From an uncultured Flavobacteriaceae bacterium (lineage in GTDB: Bacteria > Bacteroidota > Bacteroidia > Flavobacteriales > Flavobacteriaceae), in NCBI GenBank assembly GCA_947494205.1, contig CANLUH010000002.1, positions 310,001 through 374,000 of the forward strand: a stretch of DNA of 64,000 bases. The letters are read 5' to 3'. Shown piece after piece: positions 46,370 through 55,500 of this stretch; the first letter of the stretch is position 1; every line of letters begins with the position of its first letter. Under the pieces are notes generated by a model. The model was not told the origin of the DNA and did no database searches. It worked only from the letters and a program-made list of their open reading frames with translations. Position numbers and translations under genes: made by a program.

Positions 46370-49048
46370 ATGAACAGGGATATAGCCATAATTGGTATGA
46401 GTGGAAGGTTTCCAGATGCCAAAAATATAGAAGAGTTATTAGAAAACTTAAAAGCAGGAAAAGATAGTATTAAAGAATTGTCATCTAACCGAATGGAACA
46501 AATGACAGTTTCAAAAAATAGAAGTTATAAAAGATGTGGGTATTTAGAAGAAGTTGATAAGTTCGATTATCGCTTTTTTGGTATCTCTTACACAGAAGCT
46601 AAAGCGATGTGTCCAGAGCAACGCATGTTATTGGAAACAACTTATCATGCAATAGAAAACTCTGGATATTCACCAGAACACTTTTATGGAAGTAATACTT
46701 CGGTAATAGCAGCTGCATCAAGTTCTAAGTATTATGAACATGCTGAGGAGAAATTACCAACATTGTATACAGGAAATGCACCTGAATATTTAGCAGGAAT
46801 ATTAGGGCGTTATTTTAATTTAAAAGGAAGTGTATTCGTTGTAGATACATCTTGCTCTTCTTCAACAACAGGATTGCATATTGCTTGTAATGAATTACTA
46901 ACAGGAGACGCAGAGCAAGTAATTGTAGCAGGAGCAACAGTCCAATTATTTCCTTATGAAGAAGAAAATATAGGTTTAAATGTAGAATCTCCAGACGGGC
47001 GCTCTAGAGCTTTTTCTAACGAAGCCAATGGGATGTCTAGAGGAGAAGTTGTAAGTACTCTTATTTTAAAACCACTAGCCAAAGCAGTTGAAGATAAAGA
47101 TAATGTACACGCTATTATAAAAGGAACAGCAGTAGTTTATAACGGAGACCAATCTGCTAATATCGCTGCTCCAGATAGCGATTCGCAAGCAGATACTATT
47201 TTAAAAGCATGGAAAAAAGCGGGCGTAACTGCTAAAGATATTTCAAACTTAGAAGTACACGGTTCTGGAACAAAACTAGGAGATAGTTTAGAAATTGAAG
47301 CGTTAAACACCGTATTTAAAACATTTACAAACGCTATAAAATGTTGCCCGATATCTTCTATAAAAACAAATATAGGACATACATTAAGTGGTTCAGGATT
47401 AGCAGGAGTTACAAAAATGATTTTGTCCTTAAAGCACCAATACATTTTTCCAAGTTTACATTTTAATACACCAAGTGAGCTTATCGATTTTAATAAAGCA
47501 TCTGTTTATGTAAATACAGAATTAAAGCCATGGAAAACTAAAGAAGGAGTAGCTAGAATAGGAGGCGTAACGTCTTCGGGAGCTAGTGGAACCAATGGAC
47601 ATATTGTATTACAAGAATACCAGAGAACGGTAACAAGTTCTAATACTACAGAATACTATCATATTCCAGTATCTGCAAAAACAAAAGAAGCACTACAACG
47701 CAATTTAAAAGCACTTAGTGATTTTATAAGTAAAACCCAAGACGTTAATTTACAAGATATGAGTTATACCTTAACAAAAGGTAGAACACATTATGCGTAT
47801 AGAAATTCGTATGTCGTTAATTCTGTTTCTGACTTAGAAAACAAAATTAATACAGACTTAAAAGAAGATAATTATTACCATTTAAAACCAGCACAGCATA
47901 AAATGGTATTTGTGTTTTCTGAATCTCAAAATGAAATCAACGATTCCCTAATAACATTACTTAAAGATAAATATGAAATCTTTAAATCACATTGGGAGCA
48001 ATGCGAAGCACTATATAAATTAGATACAAAAGCACTAAAGCAATTTGCCTTTCAGTTAAGTTTATATTATGTATTAGAAAGCTTAGAATTAACTTCAGAC
48101 AATCTATTACCATTACAATTTGGAAATAGTATCTACGACGTTATAAATGAAGAAGAATCCTTAGAAGACGCTTTAAAAGAAGTTAAAAACTATACTGAAG
48201 TAATTTTAGATGGCGTAGAAGATAAAGCTAATCAATTAGTTAAAAATCAAAGTGAAGATGGCGACGTTACATTTATAGATTTTGCTGGAGAAGGACTACT
48301 GTATCCATATTTAAATAAGTATAACACAATAGAAAATAAAGTAAGTTATATCAATTTTAAAATGGATGAAGTTAAAGATCCAATGCCTAAACTAATACAC
48401 CTTTTATATGCGAGAGGTTATAATGCAACAACAAACTATACAACGGTTGCTAATACAGAAGGTTTAAAAATAGAATTACCAACGTATCAATTTGAAAAAG
48501 AACGTTGTTGGTTAAAAGAGACTTATGTAGAAGATAGTACTCAATCTATTTTAGAAGAAAATACAGTTGATAAAGAAGCACAGTCCCCTGTAGAAACACA
48601 ACTACAAACCGTATTGAATACATTTTTAAACAACAGTAATACAACACTTAAAGCGGTTATTGAAAGTGAAGCGCAGCACCCATTTATTGAAGCATTAAAT
48701 AAAACGTTCTTTATAGAACTTAGTGCGTTAGAAACAGTAGATACATTTAAAGATTTAACTGAAATTATAACAACTAAATTAACTACAGAAGCCAAAGTTG
48801 CTATGATATGGAAAGCGATTCTAGGAACAAAAAACTTAACGTTTAATGATAGTTTTTTTGACATTGGCGGACATTCCATTTTTGCAACACAAATAACCAA
48901 TTTAATCAACGACGAGTTTAACATAAACATTGCATTCGATGATGTTTATGAATATGAAACAATAAGAGAATTGGCAAAGTATATAGATTCTATTCTTTGG
49001 TTATCTAAAGACGAAAAAGATTCAACTAATTACGAAGTTATAATTTAA
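46370..49048 (+). CDS. PKS module KS-(degenerate AT)-ACP
   Basis: An 892-aa single PKS module, ATG 29 bp after the previous stop. The ketosynthase (about 1-425) has all three catalytic residues: Cys162 ('DTSCSSS'), His297 and His337 ('NIGH'). The usual 'EAHGTGT' is 'EVHGSGT' and 'GDPIE' is 'GDSLE'. Where an acyltransferase should follow (about 505-740), the strand 'KMVFVFSESQNE' replaces 'FMFSGQGAQ' and no GHSxG serine motif exists. Only the scaffold and the post-AT linker 'LPTYQFEKERCWL' remain, so the AT appears dead. The acyl carrier has Ser836 ('DIGGHSI'). There is no KR, DH or ER. The module probably adds an unreduced C2 unit after the Cys module, loaded in trans by another AT. Its C-terminal tail precedes a TubC-type docking domain on the next protein. 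Confidence 0.85.
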   Translation: MNRDIAIIGMSGRFPDAKNIEELLENLKAGKDSIKELSSNRMEQMTVSKNRSYKRCGYLEEVDKFDYRFFGISYTEAKAMCPEQRMLLETTYHAIENSGYSPEHFYGSNTSVIAAASSSKYYEHAEEKLPTLYTGNAPEYLAGILGRYFNLKGSVFVVDTSCSSSTTGLHIACNELLTGDAEQVIVAGATVQLFPYEEENIGLNVESPDGRSRAFSNEANGMSRGEVVSTLILKPLAKAVEDKDNVHAIIKGTAVVYNGDQSANIAAPDSDSQADTILKAWKKAGVTAKDISNLEVHGSGTKLGDSLEIEALNTVFKTFTNAIKCCPISSIKTNIGHTLSGSGLAGVTKMILSLKHQYIFPSLHFNTPSELIDFNKASVYVNTELKPWKTKEGVARIGGVTSSGASGTNGHIVLQEYQRTVTSSNTTEYYHIPVSAKTKEALQRNLKALSDFISKTQDVNLQDMSYTLTKGRTHYAYRNSYVVNSVSDLENKINTDLKEDNYYHLKPAQHKMVFVFSESQNEINDSLITLLKDKYEIFKSHWEQCEALYKLDTKALKQFAFQLSLYYVLESLELTSDNLLPLQFGNSIYDVINEEESLEDALKEVKNYTEVILDGVEDKANQLVKNQSEDGDVTFIDFAGEGLLYPYLNKYNTIENKVSYINFKMDEVKDPMPKLIHLLYARGYNATTNYTTVANTEGLKIELPTYQFEKERCWLKETYVEDSTQSILEENTVDKEAQSPVETQLQTVLNTFLNNSNTTLKAVIESEAQHPFIEALNKTFFIELSALETVDTFKDLTEIITTKLTTEAKVAMIWKAILGTKNLTFNDSFFDIGGHSIFATQITNLINDEFNINIAFDDVYEYETIRELAKYIDSILWLSKDEKDSTNYEVII

Positions 49049-49055
49049 TAAAAGA

Positions 49056-52000
49056 ATGGAAGAATTAGTATTTCAATTAAAAGAACATAATATTTCTGTT
49101 GCAGTAGTCGATGGAAATTTGTCTTTAAAAATACCTAAAGGGCTTCAAGTACCCGAGATTATAGAAAAGATAAAGGCTAACAAGGAAGCTCTAATTAGTT
49201 TTATTAATGCAAAAAACAACTCAGGAACAATTCCTAAGGCAGAAATAAAACCATTTTATCCATTATCATCCATACAAAATAGACTGTTTTTTATTCATGA
49301 AATGGATAAAACAGCAACCGTTTATAATTTACCAAGATATTTACAATTAGAAGGACAATTAGATATTGATAAAATTGAAAAATCTATTCAATATATTGTA
49401 AATAGACACGATATATTAAGAACCTATTTTGAGTTAGCTGAAACGCAACCCATACAAAAAGTTGCAGAGCATTTAACTGTAAAAATAGAGCCATTAGCTA
49501 TTGTAGATACTGTTGAAAAAACATTAGCTAATTTTATTAAACCGTTTGATTTAAATAAACTCCCGTTATTAAGAGTTGGCTTAGTTAAGTTGGAAGAGAC
49601 CAAGCATATATTGGTTATAGATATGCATCATATAATATCTGATGGAAGCTCTTACAACATTATTGTAGAGGATTTTATGACGCTTTATAATGATAAAGTA
49701 TTATCGCCTTTAACCTTACAATATAAAGATTATGCTGTATGGCAACAGAGCTTGGAATATAAACAAGACATAGCAAAACAAAAAGCATTTTGGTTACAAG
49801 AATTTGAAGAAGAAATAGAAATATTAAACCTTCCAACTCATTCGCAAAGACCATTAGTAAAAGAAAACCATGGGGAAACGATTACTTTTCAGCTTAATGA
49901 AACCGAAACGAAGCAATTAAAAACGATTGGAGAAGCCGAAAAAACAACAATTTACACACTGCTATTAACCAATTTCTACATTCTATTAAGCAAATTAGCG
50001 AACCAAGAAGATGTAATTATAGGAACAACAATTGCAGGAAGACAACACACTAGTCTGCAAAAGATTGTTGGTATGTTTGTAAACACATTACCATTACGTA
50101 ATTACCCAAAAGGAGATATAACTTATAAGCAGTTTTTAGAACAAGTAAAATTAAAAACGAGACAAGCATTTAAACATCAAGATGTCTCTTACGCGGAGCT
50201 AATAAATGAATTGAATGTAGAACGTGATTTAAGCAGGAATCCAATTTTCGATGTACTGTTTAATTTCAATAATTTCACGGATACTACATTAGAAATCCCT
50301 GGGCTATCATTAAATCCCTATGATGTTTCTGAAAATCAATCTATGTTCGATTTAGCATTAAACGGACATGAAGAAGATGGTAAAATACTATTACAATTTA
50401 AATACGACACAGCTATATATAATAGTGAAACGATTAATAGATTTGTTACCTACTTTAAACGATTAGTAAATAATACGTTTAATAATCAAGACAAGAAACT
50501 TGCAGCGTTAGAGATTTTATCTTCGGAGGAGCAAGACCATCTATTAAGCGTATTAGATTTTAAAGCTGTAAACTATCCAAAAGATAAAACAATACAGCAG
50601 CTTTTTGAAACGCAAGTAACTCAATGCCCAGAAAAGATTGCAATACGCTTTAAAGATGAGAATATTAGCTATAAAACACTAAATAAAAAAGCGAATCAAT
50701 TAGCAAGATTATTACGAGCGCAGGGTGTTAAAAATAATGATATAGTAGCCTTATTTGTAGAACGTTCTTTAGATGTTGTTGTGGGGATGCTTGCCATTTT
50801 AAAATCTGGAGGCGCTTATTTGCCTATAGACGTAGAATATCCAGTAGACCGCCAAAACTATCTATTAACTAATAGTAAAGCTAAATTTATAGTTGCAAGT
50901 GAAGGTGCTGTAATTAATGCTTCGGAAGACAGTAAGATTATTACCATAGATTATGCTGAAATGGCTAATTATGATTCTGAAAATATTGATAATAGTAATA
51001 CTCCATCAGATTTAGCTTATATAATCTATACTTCAGGAACAACAGGAAACCCAAAAGGGGTACAAATAAACCATAACAATGTGGTGCGTTTATTTAAAAA
51101 TGATGCCTTTCAGTTTTCATTTTCATCAAGAGATGTTTGGACATTATTCCATAGTCATTGTTTCGATTTTAGTGTGTGGGAAATCTATGGTGCATTGTTA
51201 TTTGGAGGACAATTAATAATTGTACCAAGACAAGAAGCAAAAGATACGTTTAGCTTTTTAAAACTATTACAAAAAGAAAAAGTAACGGTTTTAAACCAAA
51301 CGCCATCGGCATTTTATAATTTAATAGAAGCCTCAAAGCAACAAGGAGAAACCCTATCGCATTTAAAGTACGTTATATTTGGAGGTGAAGCTTTGGCACC
51401 AATCAAGTTAAAAGATTGGGCCAATTCACATCCAAATGCAAAACTAATAAACATGTATGGTATTACAGAAACAACCGTACATGTTACTTACAAAGACATT
51501 AAGGCAGAAGATTTAGAAAAGGAAACGAGTACCATTGGGAAGCCAATACCAACTTTATCTGCTTACATTTTAAACACAAATTTAAAACTAGTTCCAAAAG
51601 GCACGCCAGGAGAATTGTTTATTGCTGGAGAAGGACTAAGTAAAGGTTATTTGCATAACGAAGCCTTAACCGATACTAAGTTTATAGTTAGTCCTTTTAA
51701 TCCAGAAGAAAAACTATACAGCACAGGTGATTGGGCTAGACAGTTACCAAATGACGATTTAGAATATCTAGGACGAATAGATAATCAAGTAAAAATAAGA
51801 GGTTATCGTATAGAACTTGGTGAAATAGATGGACAATTATCTAAGCATGAAGCAATAAGTAAAAGTATTACACTAGTAAAAGTGCAGGATTCAGGAAAGC
51901 AATTAGTAAGCTATTATATTGCAGAAACGGCTATAGATGAGTTGTTATTAAAGAAACATTTATCTAGCAGAATCCCTGAATATATGATACCGACTCATTT

Positions 52001-52415
52001 TATTCATTTAGATAAAATACCATTAACATCTAATGGTAAACTAAACAAGAAGGCGCTTCCAGAAGTTGAAATTACAACCAATACAAGAGCGATTTCTCCA
52101 GTTAATGATACACAGAAAGCATTAACAGAAATTTGGAGTACTGTACTAAATATCGATACTGAAAAAATAGGCGTAAACACTAACTTTTTTGATTTGGGAG
52201 GCGACTCCATTAATATTCTAATATTAACGAGTCAGATAAACAAAAAGTTTAATTGTGATATTACTATTACAGACATATTTGGAGCGCCAACAATAGAGAA
52301 TATAGAGCACTTTATAAATAATGAAAATTCATTTATAGAACAAGCAGAAGAAGCTATAGACGATGCTATAAATGAAGCTGAAGACACACTAAGTCTATTA
52401 GGTTTTATAGACTAA
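49056..52415 (+). CDS. NRPS module: docking-C-A(Thr)-PCP
   Basis: A 1119-aa module starting 8 bp after the previous stop. The first 55 residues look like a TubC-type N-terminal docking domain ('LKEHNISVAVVDGNLSLKIP', then 'IKANKEALISFI'). Condensation (about 66-490) has HHIISDG from His191 and an LCL-like 'YPLSSIQNRLFFIHEM' opening. Adenylation (Asp704, 'FDFSVWEIYGALL') reads DFWNIGMVH, the Thr code, and is close to the first A domain of the 35550 gene. The carrier has Ser1051 ('DLGGDSI'). The acidic, Ala-rich C-terminal helix could be a docking tail for the following PKS. It should couple the PKS-extended intermediate to L-Thr. Confidence 0.92.
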   Translation: MEELVFQLKEHNISVAVVDGNLSLKIPKGLQVPEIIEKIKANKEALISFINAKNNSGTIPKAEIKPFYPLSSIQNRLFFIHEMDKTATVYNLPRYLQLEGQLDIDKIEKSIQYIVNRHDILRTYFELAETQPIQKVAEHLTVKIEPLAIVDTVEKTLANFIKPFDLNKLPLLRVGLVKLEETKHILVIDMHHIISDGSSYNIIVEDFMTLYNDKVLSPLTLQYKDYAVWQQSLEYKQDIAKQKAFWLQEFEEEIEILNLPTHSQRPLVKENHGETITFQLNETETKQLKTIGEAEKTTIYTLLLTNFYILLSKLANQEDVIIGTTIAGRQHTSLQKIVGMFVNTLPLRNYPKGDITYKQFLEQVKLKTRQAFKHQDVSYAELINELNVERDLSRNPIFDVLFNFNNFTDTTLEIPGLSLNPYDVSENQSMFDLALNGHEEDGKILLQFKYDTAIYNSETINRFVTYFKRLVNNTFNNQDKKLAALEILSSEEQDHLLSVLDFKAVNYPKDKTIQQLFETQVTQCPEKIAIRFKDENISYKTLNKKANQLARLLRAQGVKNNDIVALFVERSLDVVVGMLAILKSGGAYLPIDVEYPVDRQNYLLTNSKAKFIVASEGAVINASEDSKIITIDYAEMANYDSENIDNSNTPSDLAYIIYTSGTTGNPKGVQINHNNVVRLFKNDAFQFSFSSRDVWTLFHSHCFDFSVWEIYGALLFGGQLIIVPRQEAKDTFSFLKLLQKEKVTVLNQTPSAFYNLIEASKQQGETLSHLKYVIFGGEALAPIKLKDWANSHPNAKLINMYGITETTVHVTYKDIKAEDLEKETSTIGKPIPTLSAYILNTNLKLVPKGTPGELFIAGEGLSKGYLHNEALTDTKFIVSPFNPEEKLYSTGDWARQLPNDDLEYLGRIDNQVKIRGYRIELGEIDGQLSKHEAISKSITLVKVQDSGKQLVSYYIAETAIDELLLKKHLSSRIPEYMIPTHFIHLDKIPLTSNGKLNKKALPEVEITTNTRAISPVNDTQKALTEIWSTVLNIDTEKIGVNTNFFDLGGDSINILILTSQINKKFNCDITITDIFGAPTIENIEHFINNENSFIEQAEEAIDDAINEAEDTLSLLGFID

Positions 52416-52519
52416 TACCATTGATACAACACTTAATTAAAATGTAAGTGCTTATCTGAAAGTCAGATAAGCACTTCTTAGCAATTCATTTATCTAAAAG
52501 ATACATACCAAAAAGAATT
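52416..52519 (+). other. Intergenic gap within the assembly-line operon
   Basis: A 104-bp gap, much longer than the neighbouring 8-29 bp gaps. It is dominated by the hairpin annotated at 52446-52476. No promoter-like element is evident after the hairpin. Confidence 0.6.
52446..52476 (+). terminator. 14-bp perfect hairpin: attenuator or partial terminator
   Basis: AAGTGCTTATCTGA (52446-52459) pairs perfectly with TCAGATAAGCACTT (52463-52476) around a three-base loop. It stands 43 nt before the last NRPS gene. Only a weak T-rich tail (CTT) follows, so it could be a leaky terminator, an mRNA-stability element or a processing site that lowers expression of the giant downstream gene. Confidence 0.6.
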
Positions 52520-55500
52520 ATGAATAAATATACAGGATTAGAAATCGCTGTTATTGGAATGTCAGGAAAATTTCCTAAAGCTGATAGTATTAAACGCTTT
52601 TGGGAAAACATAAAAAATGGAGTAGAAGCTATTGATTTCTTTACAGAAGAGGAATTAAAAGCAGAAGGAGAAACACAAGAAAATATTGACAACTCATCTT
52701 ATGTAAATGCTAATGCCTATTTAGAAAACAAAGCCTTTTTCGATGCTAACTTTTTTGGATACTTGCCAGACGAAGCAAAAGTTATGGATCCACAAATGCG
52801 TTTATTTCACGAATGTGTTTGGGAAGCATTAGAAGATGCAGGATGTAACACTAAAGATTTAAAACATAAAATTGGATTATTTGCAGGCGCTTCTAGTAAT
52901 TTAAATTGGCAAATTTTTGCAGAATTAGCTAATAAAAACAATGCAGTAAACGGTTTTGCAGCCTCACAATTAAGCGATGTTCGCTTTATGGCATCTAAAG
53001 TAGCCTATAATTTAAATTTAAGAGGGCCATCTATATTTATGGATACAGCCTGTTCAACCTCTTTAGTGGCTATTCATGAAGCCTGTAAAAGTTTATTATT
53101 AGCAGACTGTAATATTGCAATAGCAGGAGGATCTACAGTAACCAATAAATCTAAAAAAGGATACCTGTATTCAGAAGGTATGATTCTGTCCAAAGACGGA
53201 CATTGTAAAGCTTTCGATGCAGAAGCAAGTGGAACCATAACTAGTGAAGGCGTAGGTGTCGTTGTTTTAAAAACATTAAAAAATGCTTTAAAAGACGGCG
53301 ATAATATTCATGCTATAATTAAAGGTTCTGCCGTTAATAACGATGGGAATAATAAAGTAGGCTATACTGCACCATCTGTAGAAGGACAAGCCGAAGTAAT
53401 TTTAAAAGCGCAAAAATGGGCTAAAGTAGCACCAGAAAGTATTAGTCTTTTAGAAGCCCATGGAACAGGTACAAAATTAGGAGACCCAATAGAATTTGCG
53501 GCATTAAACCAAGTCTTTGGTAAAAACAATGCAAAACACTGTGCATTAGGTTCTGTAAAAACAAATATTGGTCATGCAGATATTGCAGCAGGAATGGCAG
53601 GATTCATTAAAAGTGTTATGGCACTTAAAAATAGACAAGTACCGCCAAGTTTACATTACAAGACTGCGAACCCAGAAATAAACATAGAGAACTCTTCGTT
53701 TTATGTAAATACAGAACTTAAAGCATGGGAGAATAAAACTCATCCTTTACGAGCAGGTGTAAGTTCGTTTGGAATAGGAGGAACAAATGCGCACATAATA
53801 TTAGAAGAGGCACCAAATAAGGAGACTACAAGTATTACAAATACAGAAGAAGTTGTAGTAGTAACAGCTAAAACAGAAGCTGCTTTACAACGCAATTGCG
53901 AAAACTTAAAACAATTTTTAGAAAGCGATTCGGAAGGTATTAAGCTTTCAAACATAGCCTATACGTTACAAGAAGGACGAACGCATTTTAAGTATAGAAA
54001 AGCGTTTATAACTAAAAGTAAAGCCGATTTAATTACACAATTAGAGACTATAACAAATTATAAGGAAACCGTTTTAAATACTAAAAATAATCCTAATGTC
54101 ATCTTTATGTTTTCTGGGCAAGGCGCTCAATATGTAAACATGAGTTTAGGACTTTATAAAGAGGCCGAATTTTATAGAACAACTCTAAATCAGTGTTTAG
54201 AATTAATTGAGAAACACTCAGGAGAAGACTTTAAAGCTATATTATTTTCAGAAAACGTAGATACTAAAATTAATAGTACGTATTATACACAAACACTGCT
54301 GTTTGCTCTTGAATATAGTTTAGCAAAATATATTATGCATTTAGGTGTACAACCTAATGCCATGATAGGGCATAGTATTGGAGAATATACGGCAGCGTGC
54401 CTATCGGGAGTATTTTCATTAGAAGACACTATCCAAATAGTCCTTAAACGAGGCGCTTTAATGCAGAGTGCCGAAAAAGGAGCAATGCTAAGTGTTGCTC
54501 ATAATTTAGAGGCAATACAAGATAGTATACCGAGTAATCTATCTATAGCAACAATAAATACTGAAGACTCTTTTGTAGTTTCAGGTAAAGAGGATGATAT
54601 AAAAACATTTAGTGAGACCTTAAAAGCCAAGGCTATTACAAGTGTCATCTTAAAAACGTCTCATGCCTTTCATTCCTTTATGATGGATGATATTGTTGAC
54701 AGTTTTAAGACATATCTATCCAATTTTGAAATGAATGCACCAACCATTCCATTCATTTCTAATTATACTGGAACATGGATAACTAATGCACAAGCAACAA
54801 GTGTTACGTATTGGGAAAACCATTTAAGATATACTGTAAAGTTTGCAGAAGGCATAAAAACAATACTTAACGATTCACAAAATGTATTTATAGAGTTAGG
54901 TCCTTCAAGAAACTTAACAACAGCAGTTAATACCATTATTAAAGATAATACAAAGCAAAAAGCGATTAATTGTATTAGGCACCCTAAAGAGAATAAAGAT
55001 GATTACAATTTCTTCTTAAATGCTCTAGGTAAATTATGGACAGCAGGTATTACTTTAAATTGGTCTGAATTACACGGCGAAACACAACGTTTTAAAGTAG
55101 CATTACCAACATATGCTTTCGAAAGAGTAGCCTATCCAATAAACGTGAATGCGTATGCTATGCTTTCGGAAATGACTTCTGGAGCAAACATAGAAGACGT
55201 TGCTATTCAATATAAAATTGAAGAACAAGACGAAACCATAGTTGAACTAGAAGAAGATACTTCGCAAAGTACAATAGCAAATAAGTTATTAGGAGTATGG
55301 CAAGCGTTCTTTGGGAAAACTACAATTTCTATTGATGATGATTTCTTCGATTTAGGAGGCGATTCGTTAAAAGCAGTAACCATTATTGCACGTATAAAAA
55401 AAGCATTAAAAGTAGACGTCTCTTTAGAACAATTCTTCAATAATTCGACGATTCATCAATTAGAATTATTAATAGAATCGGAAGTGCAAACTCCAATACA

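Noticed and set aside
46282-46467. Small plus-strand frame spanning the end of the hybrid gene and the start of the PKS gene
   Set aside because: Overlaps two well-supported genes in another frame and encodes a Lys/Arg-rich nonsense-like sequence.
47890-48600. Functional acyltransferase in the 46370 gene
   Set aside because: Both active-site motifs (GQGAQ and GHSxG) are missing; only scaffold and linker similarity remain.
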